DNA of 64,000 nucleotides from Flavitalea sp966112615 (lineage in GTDB: Bacteria; Bacteroidota; Bacteroidia; Chitinophagales; Chitinophagaceae), in NCBI GenBank assembly GCA_966112615.1, contig CBHWDO010000002.1:124001-188000 (forward strand). The letters run 5' to 3'. The stretch's first letter is position 1. Every line of letters begins with the position of its first letter. The position numbers and the translations under genes are program-made. The notes beneath the pieces were generated by a model that worked only from the letters and a program-made list of their open reading frames with translations, did not search any database and was not told the DNA's origin. Below are positions 9,480-18,343 of this stretch, one piece after another.

Positions 9480-10898
9480 TTGATAAAAAGATCACCATAT
9501 TTATTTACTCTTATATATTCAGTACTTTTTTTTCTAAGTTTCTTCTTAAAAACATATAGAGAAATCAGTTTGATTTTTACAATTATATTGTTTGTTTCCA
9601 TAATAGATAAGCTTGGTAAGGGAATTGTTTTAAGGGAACTTATTGCTTTTCATCTTACGTTGGTTTGTCTCATAATGCCAATTTTTAATTACGAATGGTT
9701 TTCAAATGCACAGTTTCGAATTTGGCTAAAGCACATGTTAGTTCCTGAGCAGGAGTATTTTGGATTTAGTGTACCAGCGGTATTGGGGTTTTCGATTGCA
9801 TTGACATTTCCAATAGTTAGAAAAAATGTTTCTGATGAAGGGACTTACATATTGGGGGCGCTAAGTCGAATAAAAGAGATACTTAAGAATCGAGTAGGGT
9901 TGGGGATAACTATTATGATCATTGGGATATTATTCTTTTTTTTATCAAGGTTTGTACCTAATGAACTAAAATTCATATTTACCCTGATGTTTTGGGGGTC
10001 TTTTACTGGGCTTCTGTATGTTCTATTTACTCCAAAAACTAAATGGCGGGTTCCAATAATTCTACTGTTTGTTTTATTTATAGGTTGGCAGGCCATTTCT
10101 GCAGGGATGTTTACAATTGTTGCCTACATGGGGATTACCATGTTTTCTTTAATTTTTTTAGGAAATAAAATGAGTTTCTTTAGAAAATTAATAATATTCT
10201 TATTGGCTGTTCTTTTTGTTGTTGTTTTGCAATCTGTAAAAAGCCCCTTTAGATCATTTACTTGGAATAAAAATTTTGAAGGAAGTAAAGTTTCATTATT
10301 TGCTGAATTGTTTATTAATCAGATTTCAAATCCAGGCCAGTTGTTTTCAAAAGAAGCTTTTTTCCCTATTGCATACAGAATGAATCAAGGATTCAATGTA
10401 AGCCTGGTAATGAAACGTATACCATCGCAGAAACCTCATGATTATGGGGCTAATTTATTTACTACTATATCGGCATCCTTTGTTCCACGATTATTTTGGC
10501 CTGATAAACCTGAGGCTGGAGGTAAATTTAATATGAGATATTATGGTGGTATTTCAATTCAAGGATGGTCTACAAATGTAGGACCTTTAGGGGAGGCTTA
10601 TGGAAGTTTTGGGCAATGGGGGATAGTATACATGATGATTTTGGGGTTATTTATACGATTTGCTTATTATCTGGTTTTTAAAATTTCAAGTAATTATCCA
10701 CTTATTATATTTTGGTTGCCGCTTTTATTCTACCAGGTGACTTATTCTGCAGAGACCGATACTCTTCAAATTTTCAACTCATTGATAAAAGCCTCCTTTT
10801 TTCTCTTTGTTATAATAAAAGTATTTCCATCTTTATTAGGAATTAAAAACAAATCAAATAGGCATATTTATACAACCTCCAGTAATGCCCTTACCTAA
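9480..10898 (+). CDS. O-antigen/EPS polymerase-like integral membrane protein
   Basis: 472 residues starting at a TTG and strongly hydrophobic, with about ten or more membrane segments spread from residue 7 to 455. A large loop in the last third (about residues 275-365) contains SFVPRLFWPDKPEAGGKFNM and YGGISIQGWSTNVGPLGEAY. That pattern, many helices with one long loop carrying charged and aromatic residues near the C-terminus, is typical of Wzy-type or oligosaccharide repeat unit polymerases, which join lipid-linked repeat units at the outer face of the inner membrane. Sequence conservation in this group is low, so the assignment rests on topology and operon position. The last 14 bp overlap the next gene. 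Confidence 0.72.
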   Translation: MIKRSPYLFTLIYSVLFFLSFFLKTYREISLIFTIILFVSIIDKLGKGIVLRELIAFHLTLVCLIMPIFNYEWFSNAQFRIWLKHMLVPEQEYFGFSVPAVLGFSIALTFPIVRKNVSDEGTYILGALSRIKEILKNRVGLGITIMIIGILFFFLSRFVPNELKFIFTLMFWGSFTGLLYVLFTPKTKWRVPIILLFVLFIGWQAISAGMFTIVAYMGITMFSLIFLGNKMSFFRKLIIFLLAVLFVVVLQSVKSPFRSFTWNKNFEGSKVSLFAELFINQISNPGQLFSKEAFFPIAYRMNQGFNVSLVMKRIPSQKPHDYGANLFTTISASFVPRLFWPDKPEAGGKFNMRYYGGISIQGWSTNVGPLGEAYGSFGQWGIVYMMILGLFIRFAYYLVFKISSNYPLIIFWLPLLFYQVTYSAETDTLQIFNSLIKASFFLFVIIKVFPSLLGIKNKSNRHIYTTSSNALT

Positions 10899-11886
10899 AT
10901 TAATTTTCCTTTTTAGAAAGAAATCTCCAGCACAGTTTAGTATTGAAAGAGTATTTGACCGAATATTACCCGGCATTTCCAAATTCAATGTTCTTAAGGT
11001 TTATATGCCTTTTACATCGGCAGGAATTACTTCAATACTTCAGAATTTAAAATTTATAGCTTTTCTGAAATATGATATTGTCCACATTACCGGCGATGTT
11101 CATTATTTGATGGCTTTTCTTAATCCAAACCGAACTGTTCTTACAATTCATGATTGTGTTTTTATTCATAAATATTCTGGATTAAAAGGTAGGATCATTA
11201 AATATTTATTTCTCTCAATGCCTGTCGCCAGAGCAAAATATATTACTACAATTTCCGAAGCAAGTAAACGGGAAATTATAAAGTATACTGGTTGCAAGGA
11301 TGATAAAATTAGGGTTATTCCAAACCCTATTGATCCAAGAATCAATTTTTTAAAACATCGATTTAATAAAGTCTATCCAGAGATTTTATTTATTGGGTCC
11401 AATGCTAACAAAAATCTTGATAGGGTTATTCCAGCAGTTAAAGGCATCAATTGCAAATTGCATATTATTGGGAAGCTTTCTCCAAATCAAATAGATAAAT
11501 TGGAAGAGTTTCAAGTTTCTTATATTAATAATTATTCAGTTAATGATGAATATATAATAGAAGCATATAGAAACTGTGATATTGTATTGTTCCCATCTTT
11601 GTTTGAAGGATTTGGATTGCCAATAATTGAAGCTCAGCAGACAGGCCGAATTGTAATAACCAGCAATATTCCACCTATGAATGATATTTGTGGAAATGGT
11701 GCATATTTGGTCGACCCCTATTCAATTCATGATATTAAATCAGCTATACTTGATGTTGTGAGTGATGACAATTTGCGTGAAAAGTTGATTAAGGAAGGTT
11801 TAATAAATGCCAGTCGCTTCAGTAGGGAAAGAATAATCCAGGAATATGAAAATATATATCAGGAGATAATGAGAATAAATAATTGA
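10885..11886 (+). CDS. Glycosyltransferase family 4
   Basis: 333-residue GT4 enzyme. Visible motifs are the IVHITGDVHYL and TIHDCVF segments in the N-half, ITTISEASKREI near residue 125, IPNPIDPR, EILFIGSNANKNLDRV at the start of the donor domain, and the clear ExxxE segment FPSLFEGFGLPIIEAQQTG near residue 240. It overlaps the polymerase by 14 bp and its TGA stop overlaps the next ATG by one base (TGATG). It is the last gene of the AT-rich segment: bases before this junction are mostly A/T and bases after it are not. Confidence 0.88.
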   Translation: MPLPKLIFLFRKKSPAQFSIERVFDRILPGISKFNVLKVYMPFTSAGITSILQNLKFIAFLKYDIVHITGDVHYLMAFLNPNRTVLTIHDCVFIHKYSGLKGRIIKYLFLSMPVARAKYITTISEASKREIIKYTGCKDDKIRVIPNPIDPRINFLKHRFNKVYPEILFIGSNANKNLDRVIPAVKGINCKLHIIGKLSPNQIDKLEEFQVSYINNYSVNDEYIIEAYRNCDIVLFPSLFEGFGLPIIEAQQTGRIVITSNIPPMNDICGNGAYLVDPYSIHDIKSAILDVVSDDNLREKLIKEGLINASRFSRERIIQEYENIYQEIMRINN

Positions 11887-13034
11887 TGTCAAAAAAAATC
11901 CTTCTCCTCACCGACTGGTACCACCCAGGCTTCAAGGCCGGTGGCCCTATCCAATCCTGCAGGAACCTGGTGGCTGCTTGCAAAGAGGACCTGGAGATAA
12001 AAGTTTATACATCCGATAGGGACCTGGGTGATAACGCTCCCTATCCAAACATTCTGTTGAACCAATGGACAGAAATCTCTCCAGGGGAAACTGTTTATTA
12101 TGCCAGCCCGGAAAATCTTTCTTCCAAAAATTTGCTCGAACAGATAAATTCTATTCAACCAGATGTGATCTACCTCAATAGCATGTTCTCCCTTAAGTTT
12201 AGCCTGCTACCACTTTGGCTTAAACTTCAACGTAAGATCAATGCTAAAATAGTACTCGCACCCAGGGGAATGTTGCACCAGGGTGCTCTTCAATACAAGC
12301 CACTTAAAAAGAAAATTTTTCTTAGCCTGTTGCGATTAACCGGAATTACATCAAAAATCCAGTTTCATGCAACGGATGAACAGGAAGAGAAGGATATCAA
12401 GTCCCATTTTCCATCAGCTAAAAAGATTTTCAATGCTCCCAATTTTGCCAGCGCAGTTAAGCCTGCACGCAAATTGATCAGTAAGGAAACAGGAAATCTT
12501 TCACTGGTTTTTTTCTCAAGGATCGCTCCTAAGAAAAACCTGCTGTATATTTTCGACCTTCTCTCCCAACACTCCTTCCCCGGCACCATCCACTTTACCG
12601 TTGCCGGCGAAATAGAAGACAAGGCTTATTGGCAATCCTGCCTGGATAAAGCAACATCTTTTCCGGAAAATATTAAGTTCAGTTATGCGGGGCCCATCGA
12701 GCATGCACAACTGCTCGACTGGCTTCAGCAATTCCACTTCCTAATACTGCCCACATTTGGAGAAAACTTCGGGCACGCTATCTTTGAGGCTTTCATTGCC
12801 GGCAAACCAGTGATCATCAGCGATAAAACTCCCTGGAGAGATCTTAAAAACCAACATCTTGGATGGGATCTTTCTCTGGATAATCAACAGGGCTTTATCA
12901 ATGCCATCACCGATGCATTAAACATGGACCAGGATCAGTATAATCAGTGGTCTCATGCCTGCGCAGAATTTGTCGACAACTATCGAAACAATAACGAAAC
13001 CCGGAAACGATACCTTGAACTCTTCAACGCATAA
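11886..13034 (+). CDS. Glycosyltransferase family 4
   Basis: 382-residue GT4 enzyme, first gene of the higher-GC half of the operon. The N-terminus SKKILLLTDWYHPGFKAGGP is the acceptor loop common to exopolysaccharide GT4 enzymes. It continues with IYLNSMFS, LAPRGMLHQGALQYKPLKK (a GMLxxxAL motif typical of this subgroup), FFSRIAPKKNLLYIFDLL and the donor segment LPTFGENFGHAIFEAFIAG near residue 300. The ATG at 11886 shares its first base with the previous stop; a TTG three bases earlier would add one residue. The 3' end overlaps the acetyltransferase. Its exact sugar is unknown; fucose transfer is possible given gmd/fcl downstream, but that is only inference. Confidence 0.88.
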   Translation: MSKKILLLTDWYHPGFKAGGPIQSCRNLVAACKEDLEIKVYTSDRDLGDNAPYPNILLNQWTEISPGETVYYASPENLSSKNLLEQINSIQPDVIYLNSMFSLKFSLLPLWLKLQRKINAKIVLAPRGMLHQGALQYKPLKKKIFLSLLRLTGITSKIQFHATDEQEEKDIKSHFPSAKKIFNAPNFASAVKPARKLISKETGNLSLVFFSRIAPKKNLLYIFDLLSQHSFPGTIHFTVAGEIEDKAYWQSCLDKATSFPENIKFSYAGPIEHAQLLDWLQQFHFLILPTFGENFGHAIFEAFIAGKPVIISDKTPWRDLKNQHLGWDLSLDNQQGFINAITDALNMDQDQYNQWSHACAEFVDNYRNNNETRKRYLELFNA

Positions 13035-13584
13035 TACAAACCTCTCCCAATACAACAACGACTGGTATAAAAAAGAAATCGGTGCAGGTAAACTGAAACA
13101 ATTTCTCTGGTATTGCACTAACTCCATTTTCTTTATCAATTCTCTTAACTTCTCCAGCGGACTTAAAATATTTTTACTCAGGCTTTTTGGTGCTAAAATT
13201 GGTAATGGAGTGGTCGTGAAGCCTGCTGTCAATATTAAATATCCCTGGAAATTAATTATCGGCGATCATAGCTGGATCGGTGAAAAAGTATGGATAGATA
13301 ATCTTGCAGCTGTTACTATCGGATCAAATGTCTGCCTGTCGCAGGAATGTTTTCTGTTAACAGGTAATCACAATTATAAATTACCAACCTTCGATCTCGT
13401 CATCGCTCCAATCATATTGGAAGAAGGTGTTTGGATCGGGGCTAAAGCAACTGTTTGTCCGGGCGTAACCTGTCGCTCCCATTCAGTACTTTCCGTTGGA
13501 TCTGTTGCTACCAAAGACCTTGAAGCGTTTACCATTTACCAGGGAAACCCGGCCATGGAATTGAGAAAAAGAGTTATTGAATAG
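13015..13584 (+). CDS. wcaF: WcaF-like hexapeptide-repeat acetyltransferase
   Basis: About 189 residues from a TTG at 13015. An in-frame ATG at 12955 would add 20 residues inside the upstream gene, and the conserved part begins only at LSQYNNDWYKK, so the later start is preferred. The C-terminal half is a left-handed beta-helix of hexapeptide repeats: IGNGVVVKPAVNI, IIGDHSWIGEKVWIDN, VTIGSNVCLSQECFLLTGNH and VWIGAKATVCPGV, ending in GNPAMELRKR. The histidine in LLTGNHNY is the expected catalytic residue of this fold. It resembles colanic-acid O-acetyltransferase WcaF. It probably acetylates a sugar of the polymer from acetyl-CoA. The next gene starts 2 bp later. Confidence 0.85.
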   Translation: MNSSTHNTNLSQYNNDWYKKEIGAGKLKQFLWYCTNSIFFINSLNFSSGLKIFLLRLFGAKIGNGVVVKPAVNIKYPWKLIIGDHSWIGEKVWIDNLAAVTIGSNVCLSQECFLLTGNHNYKLPTFDLVIAPIILEEGVWIGAKATVCPGVTCRSHSVLSVGSVATKDLEAFTIYQGNPAMELRKRVIE

Positions 13585-13586
13585 AC

Positions 13587-14333
13587 ATGAAGATCTCAGT
13601 AATCACCGCTTCCTATAACAGTGCTGCTACCATTGCAGATACATTGAGATCTGTTGCTGAACAGGATCATCATGATATTGAACATATCGTCATCGATGGC
13701 GCATCCAGGGATAATACCATGCAGATAGTCGATGGTTTCAATCATGTTGCTATCAAGTTTTCTGAAAAAGACCGCGGCATTTACGACGCCATGAACAAAG
13801 GCGTTCAAAAAGCATCAGGAGATATCATTGCCATTCTGAACAGCGATGATTTCTATTCATCATCCAAGGTTTTATCAGAAGTTGCCAGGCTATTTGAAGA
13901 TCCTGCAGTGCAGGCTGTCTATGGTGACCTTCAATACGTTGATCAGAATGATACCTCAAAGATCAAACGCTACTGGAAAGCAGGTAAATTTGCCCATCAG
14001 AAATTTCTTTACGGATGGATGCCTCCACATCCTTCTTTCTTTGTGAGAAAGGAAGTGTATGACAAGGTTGGACTTTTCAATACCGACCTGAGAACTTCAG
14101 CAGACTATGAACTGATGCTGCGCATACTCGTGAAACATAGATTGCAGGCAGCTTATCTTCCTATGGTGCTGGTGAAGATGCGCGAAGGTGGACTAAGCAA
14201 TTCCAGTTTCAAGCACAGGCTGAAAGCCAATCGCGAAGACCGTCTTGCGTGGAAGCTCAATGGACTCAGGCCTTATTTCTTTACATTATATTTGAAACCT
14301 ATCCGGAAAATTTTTCAATTCATTCTTAAATGA
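13587..14333 (+). CDS. Glycosyltransferase family 2 (WcaE/WcaA-like)
   Basis: 248-residue GT2 enzyme with the GT-A fold in its first two thirds. Motifs are KISVITASYNSAATIADTL at the N-terminus, EHIVIDGASRDNTM (nucleotide site), the GIYDAMNKGVQKASG segment near residue 65, and AILNSDDFY, whose DD acts as the metal-binding DxD-like element, at about residue 86. MPPHPSFFVRKEVYDKVG and TSADYELMLRI complete the pattern. This is the subgroup found in colanic-acid-like fucose-containing polymers. It sits between the acetyltransferase (2 bp gap) and gmd (4 bp overlap). Confidence 0.9.
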   Translation: MKISVITASYNSAATIADTLRSVAEQDHHDIEHIVIDGASRDNTMQIVDGFNHVAIKFSEKDRGIYDAMNKGVQKASGDIIAILNSDDFYSSSKVLSEVARLFEDPAVQAVYGDLQYVDQNDTSKIKRYWKAGKFAHQKFLYGWMPPHPSFFVRKEVYDKVGLFNTDLRTSADYELMLRILVKHRLQAAYLPMVLVKMREGGLSNSSFKHRLKANREDRLAWKLNGLRPYFFTLYLKPIRKIFQFILK

Positions 14334-15451
14334 CAAAACAAAAAGTTGCATTGGTTACAGGTGTAACCGGCCAGGACGGTGCCTACCTTAGTGAACTACT
14401 TCTGAATAAAGGATATATTGTTCATGGTATCAAGAGAAGATCTTCCCTGTTCAATACCGATCGTATCGATCATCTCTACCAGGATCCGCATGAACTGCAT
14501 GTGAACTTTACACTGCATTATGGCGATCTGACCGATTCAACCAATCTTATCCGAATCATACAGGAAACTCAGCCCGACGAGATCTATAACCTCGCAGCGA
14601 TGAGTCATGTTCACGTGAGCTTTGAAACTCCTGAATACACAGCAAATGCAGACGGCATCGGTACTTTGAGGATCCTCGAAGCAGTGCGATTACTTGGTCT
14701 TACCAAAAAAACTAAGGTCTACCAGGCTTCCACTTCAGAACTCTACGGAAAAGTGCAGGCTGTTCCGCAATCAGAAACTACTCCGTTCTACCCGCGATCT
14801 CCGTATGCAGTTGCCAAGATGTATGCATACTGGATCACTGTGAATTATCGTGAAGCATATGGAATGTTTGCTTGCAACGGGATCTTGTTCAACCATGAAT
14901 CTCCATTAAGGGGTGAAACTTTTGTGACCAGGAAAATCACCCGTGGTGTTGCAAAGATCTTCCTAGGTATGCAGGACAAGCTATACCTTGGAAATCTTGA
15001 TGCACAGCGGGATTGGGGTCATGCAAAAGATTATGTTGAAGCCATGTGGCTGATCCTGCAGCAGGATGTTCCGGAAGATTTCGTAATCGCAACCGGTGTA
15101 ACTACCAGCGTTCGTGAATTCATCAGGATGGCTTTTGCTGAGCTAGGGGTGGAAATAACTTTTAAGGGAAAGGATGAAAATGAAGTTGGTGTCGTTAGTG
15201 CTGTGAATGATCCGTCCTGTGAATTATCTTTGGGCAAAGAAGTAATAGCTGTTGACCCGCGCTATTATCGTCCAACCGAAGTGGATCTCCTGATCGGGGA
15301 TGCTACAAAAGCTAACCAGAAACTGGGTTGGAAGCCTAAATACGATCTGCCTGCTTTAGTGAAAGAAATGGTTCTTGCCGATCTTGAATTATTCAAAAAA
15401 GAAAGACATTTGAAGGATTCGGGATACCCGACCAAAAACCAGTACGAATAA
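14330..15451 (+). CDS. gmd: GDP-mannose 4,6-dehydratase
   Basis: 373-residue short-chain dehydrogenase/reductase of full family length, making GDP-4-keto-6-deoxymannose, the first step to GDP-L-fucose. The NADP site is VTGVTGQDGAYLSELLLNKG at residues 8-27, followed by GIKRRSSLFNTDRIDHLY, a Gmd signature. Catalytic residues fall in QASTSELYGK and the YxxxK motif SPYAVAKMYAYW near residue 160. NGILFNHESPLRGETFVTRK is the substrate loop. The start ATG overlaps the GT2 stop by 4 bp. Together with fcl just downstream it shows that L-fucose, or another sugar from the same intermediate, is part of the polymer. Confidence 0.97.
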   Translation: MTKQKVALVTGVTGQDGAYLSELLLNKGYIVHGIKRRSSLFNTDRIDHLYQDPHELHVNFTLHYGDLTDSTNLIRIIQETQPDEIYNLAAMSHVHVSFETPEYTANADGIGTLRILEAVRLLGLTKKTKVYQASTSELYGKVQAVPQSETTPFYPRSPYAVAKMYAYWITVNYREAYGMFACNGILFNHESPLRGETFVTRKITRGVAKIFLGMQDKLYLGNLDAQRDWGHAKDYVEAMWLILQQDVPEDFVIATGVTTSVREFIRMAFAELGVEITFKGKDENEVGVVSAVNDPSCELSLGKEVIAVDPRYYRPTEVDLLIGDATKANQKLGWKPKYDLPALVKEMVLADLELFKKERHLKDSGYPTKNQYE

Positions 15452-15471
15452 GCTTAATAACCTTAACCATA

Positions 15472-16422
15472 ATGAACTTAAACGCTAAGATTTACATCGC
15501 CGGCCATCGCGGAATGGTTGGATCGGCCATCAAAAGAAACCTGGAAGCAAAGGGATATACGAATATCATCACACGCACTTCTAAAGAACTTGACCTGCGT
15601 AACCAGCAGTCGGTGAATGATTTTTTTGCTGAAGAAAAGCCTGAATTTGTTTTCCTGGCTGCAGCAAAAGTGGGAGGGATCATGGCGAATAATACACGTC
15701 GTGCTGAATTTCTCTACGATAACCTGATGATCGAAGCCAACATCATCCATGCAGCCTATCTGAATAAAACGGAGAAGCTGATGTTCCTCGGCTCTTCCTG
15801 TATCTACCCAAAGATGGCTCCACAACCATTGAAGGAAGATTACCTGCTGACCGGTGAGCTTGAATATACCAATGAACCTTATGCGATCGCTAAGATCGCG
15901 GGCATTAAAATGTGTGATGCATACAGGGCGCAATACGGATGTAATTTTATTTCTGTGATGCCTACAAACCTGTATGGACCGAATGATAATTATGATCTGA
16001 ACAGTTCACATGTGCTGCCTGCATTGGTGAGAAAATTTCATGAAGCGAAATTAAATGGCAGTGAATTCGTTGAATTGTGGGGCACAGGTTCTCCTAAAAG
16101 AGAATTCCTGCATGCAGATGATCTGGCCGATGCCTGTGTGTATTTGATGGACAAATTCAATGAAGCAGGACTGGTGAATATCGGAACAGGTGAAGACCTC
16201 AGCATCCTGGAGCTGGCACAGTTAATTCAGCGCATTACAGGATATGAGGGCGAATTGCGTTTTGATACCAGCAAGCCCGATGGTACACCAAGGAAGTTGA
16301 TGGATGTAAGTAAATTGCATTCGATGGGATGGAAAGCAAGGATCGGATTGGAAGAAGGGATCACTGCGGTGTACGAAGAATATAAAAAGCAAGCAACAAC
16401 GGCTGATGTTCTCGATATTTAA
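15472..16422 (+). CDS. fcl: GDP-L-fucose synthase
   Basis: 316-residue epimerase/reductase converting GDP-4-keto-6-deoxymannose to GDP-L-fucose with NADPH. Motifs are IYIAGHRGMVGSAIKRNLE at the N-terminus (nucleotide site), FLAAAKVGGIMANN, FLGSSCIYPKMAPQPLKE with the catalytic Ser/Cys region, and NEPYAIAKIAGIKMC carrying YxxxK near residue 138. PTNLYGPNDNYDLNSSHVLPA and REFLHADDLADAC are diagnostic for this family. It lies 20 bp after gmd and its last 17 bp overlap the phosphatase start. Also named wcaG. Confidence 0.97.
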   Translation: MNLNAKIYIAGHRGMVGSAIKRNLEAKGYTNIITRTSKELDLRNQQSVNDFFAEEKPEFVFLAAAKVGGIMANNTRRAEFLYDNLMIEANIIHAAYLNKTEKLMFLGSSCIYPKMAPQPLKEDYLLTGELEYTNEPYAIAKIAGIKMCDAYRAQYGCNFISVMPTNLYGPNDNYDLNSSHVLPALVRKFHEAKLNGSEFVELWGTGSPKREFLHADDLADACVYLMDKFNEAGLVNIGTGEDLSILELAQLIQRITGYEGELRFDTSKPDGTPRKLMDVSKLHSMGWKARIGLEEGITAVYEEYKKQATTADVLDI

Positions 16423-17149
16423 AAGAAAGAAAACGGTTCAACTGGATCTGAGCCCATTGAAAACGGATATGCACTCGCATATACTTCCGGGCATCGACGA
16501 TGGATCTCCTGATGTGGATACTTCGTTGAACCTGGTCAATGGACTTATTGAAGCCGGCTATTCCAATTTCATAGCAACACCGCATATCCTCTGGGACATG
16601 TACAAGAATGATCCCGATACGATCGGTGTGGCACGCGATAACCTGCAACAGGCATTCAACCAGCAGGGCATCGGTTCAAAACTTAATGCAGCAGCGGAAT
16701 ATTATATGGATGAGCATTTTGATGAGCTTGTTCGCAACAATGTTCCGTTGCTCACTATAAAAGACAACTGGGTGCTGGTGGAATGGTCATTCATCAGTCC
16801 ACCCATGGATCTCAAAGAAAAACTCTTCGATCTCCAGATCCGCGGCTACCAGCCGATCCTGGCGCATCCCGAGCGTTACACCTATTTCGCCGGAAACAAA
16901 AAAGCTTATGATGAGCTTTTCGCAACGGGCGCCTATTTCCAGTTGAATTTATTGTCGCTCACCAGTTATTATGGCAAAGCTGTCAATGAACTCGCGCAGT
17001 ATTTAGTGAAGAAAAATTACATCAGGTTGATTGGAACTGATATGCATCACCAACGGCATTTGGATGTGTTGAGAAATTCAAGTGGATTAAATGATGCGGT
17101 GAAGGAAGTTTTGGATGGGGGGGAGGTTTTGAATGCGGGGATCCAATAA
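16406..17149 (+). CDS. CpsB/YwqE-type tyrosine-protein phosphatase (PHP fold)
   Basis: 247-residue polymerase-and-histidinol-phosphatase (PHP) family enzyme. Metal ligands are visible in TDMHSHILPGIDDGSPD at residues 21-37, in ATPHILWDMYKN, in LAHPERYTYF near residue 150 and in IGTDMHHQRHLD near residue 212. CpsB/CapC/YwqE enzymes dephosphorylate the tyrosine kinase that controls capsule or exopolysaccharide chain export, so this is probably the regulatory phosphatase of the locus. The matching kinase/co-polymerase (Wzc type) is not in the window and may lie to the left. Its ATG overlaps fcl by 17 bp. It is the last gene of the operon and converges with carH. Confidence 0.88.
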   Translation: MFSIFKRKKTVQLDLSPLKTDMHSHILPGIDDGSPDVDTSLNLVNGLIEAGYSNFIATPHILWDMYKNDPDTIGVARDNLQQAFNQQGIGSKLNAAAEYYMDEHFDELVRNNVPLLTIKDNWVLVEWSFISPPMDLKEKLFDLQIRGYQPILAHPERYTYFAGNKKAYDELFATGAYFQLNLLSLTSYYGKAVNELAQYLVKKNYIRLIGTDMHHQRHLDVLRNSSGLNDAVKEVLDGGEVLNAGIQ

Positions 17150-17155
17150 TTCTTT

Positions 17156-17294
17156 GGAATACACGGAATACATGGAATACACAGAATACATGGAAGGGTG
17201 AACTACCCAGATTATGTTATAATAAACGAAGCCGGGTCATGCCCGGCTTCCGTGTATTCTGCGTATTCTGTGTATTCCGCGTATTCTGCTACCC
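17156..17294. repeat. Nested inverted repeat between convergent genes, GAATACAC repeat family copy 1
   Basis: Left arm 17156-17199 is a tandem of GGAATACAY units; right arm 17245-17288 is its approximate reverse complement (GTGTATTCY units). Between them is a separate perfect hairpin at 17229-17251, GAAGCCGGG / CCCGGCTTC with loop TCATG. The structure occupies the gap between the phosphatase stop and the carH stop (17289), so it could end transcription from both sides. A second copy of the GAATACAC tandem plus a GGAAGCC hairpin is at 24329-24383. Confidence 0.85.
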
Positions 17295-18164
17295 GACAAG
17301 CTCCTCCAACACCTCATTCAAACTTCTTTTCACATAAACCCCTTCAGCCAATTTTTTCTGATTGTTTAATGGAACTACTCCCGATAATAACATCTTCGTT
17401 CCGCCAAGGGCCTGCTTGTACTGCAACATGAATTTGTCGAAACTACTTCTGCCCGGTAGACAGGTAATATGCGAGTAGAGGATATCCGGCTTCTTCATCT
17501 TTACCACAAACTCAAGATCCTTTACCGGCAGGTTGGCGCCGAGGTAAAGCACTTTCACCCCGCGGACCTTCAATAAATAATAAACATATAGTAATCCAAG
17601 CTCGTGCTGCTCTCCTTCAGGAAGGAATAGCAAGGCTGTCTTGTTTCTTTCCAGGTGTGATACTGCTCCTTCAATCCCCACGATCAGTTTTTGCCGAATG
17701 ATATTGGTCACCAGGTGCTCCTGAGCAATGTTGATATGGTTGGTCATCCAGAGGATCCCTACTTTATCCAGGAACGGGAAGATGATCTGAGTGATCGTCT
17801 TGTCAACTCCCTTGATCCGGATATAGCCGTCCAGCACTTCTTCAAATCCTTCCACATCGAGGTCGACCATGTGATGGATCAGGTCGTTGATAATGCGCTC
17901 CTGCAGGGCTTCGGCCTGGGATAGCGATAGGATCTTGTCGCGGAGTTCCGACTCCGTCATCCTGTTGATATGCGAGATCTTGTAACCGTATTTGTTCAAT
18001 AGGGCAATGTTGAGCACGGTCTTTAGCTCTTCATTACAATAGTACCGGATGTTCGTATCGGAACGTTTTGGCTTCAGAAAGCCATAGCGCTGCTCCCAGA
18101 TACGAATTGTATGCGCTTTGATACCGGAAAGGTTCTCAAGATCCTTTATGGTGAATGCGTTCAT
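17289..18164 (-). CDS. carH: CarH/LitR-type MerR regulator with B12-binding photoreceptor domain
   Basis: 291 residues from the ATG at 18164; an upstream ATG at 18230 would add 22 residues that do not resemble the family. Residues 1-70 are a MerR winged-helix DNA-binding domain (MNAFTIKDLENLSGIKAHTI, then IRIWEQRYGF). Residues about 90-170 form the helical cap, with the photoreceptor signature W-x9-EH at W139, E149 and H150. Residues 175-291 are the cobalamin-binding Rossmann domain with ExHxxG (E185, H187, G190; H187 would be the lower ligand of cobalt). CarH proteins bind adenosylcobalamin, hold DNA as tetramers in the dark and fall apart in light. Divergent from the carotenoid operon, so it most likely represses it in the dark. 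Confidence 0.93.
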   Translation of the reverse strand: MNAFTIKDLENLSGIKAHTIRIWEQRYGFLKPKRSDTNIRYYCNEELKTVLNIALLNKYGYKISHINRMTESELRDKILSLSQAEALQERIINDLIHHMVDLDVEGFEEVLDGYIRIKGVDKTITQIIFPFLDKVGILWMTNHINIAQEHLVTNIIRQKLIVGIEGAVSHLERNKTALLFLPEGEQHELGLLYVYYLLKVRGVKVLYLGANLPVKDLEFVVKMKKPDILYSHITCLPGRSSFDKFMLQYKQALGGTKMLLSGVVPLNNQKKLAEGVYVKRSLNEVLEELVG

Positions 18165-18239
18165 GCTATTGAGTACAATGGAAAATGAAAAATGTTTGAA
18201 TTTTTTTGAAATCCCATGTCCAAGGTACACAAATCCGGC

Positions 18240-18335
18240 TGTTTAACAAATTTTGAAAATAATTAAACATTTTAATCTGGCAAGGCAACCTTTGTATTGG
18301 AATAACGTTTAACTTCGAAACATAAACAGTTAAAC
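18240..18335. promoter_or_regulatory. Candidate CarH operator region: two TGTTTAA-type inverted repeats
   Basis: The 179-bp gap between carH and the sigma gene contains four copies of one heptamer arranged as two dyads. Dyad 1 is TGTTTAA at 18240-18246 with TTAAACA at 18263-18269. Dyad 2 is GTTTAAC at 18307-18313 with GTTAAAC at 18329-18335. Spacers are 16 and 15 bp, so the two dyads are nearly the same size. Repeated dyads in the shared promoter region of a MerR-type repressor are the expected place for its operators. Binding by CarH is inferred. No convincing promoter -33/-7 pair could be fixed by eye. Confidence 0.55.
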
Positions 18336-18343
18336 AAAGGATT

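Noticed and set aside
15478..15933. 151-residue minus-strand frame opposite fcl
   Set aside because: Fully inside the well-supported fcl gene; no domain and no start context.
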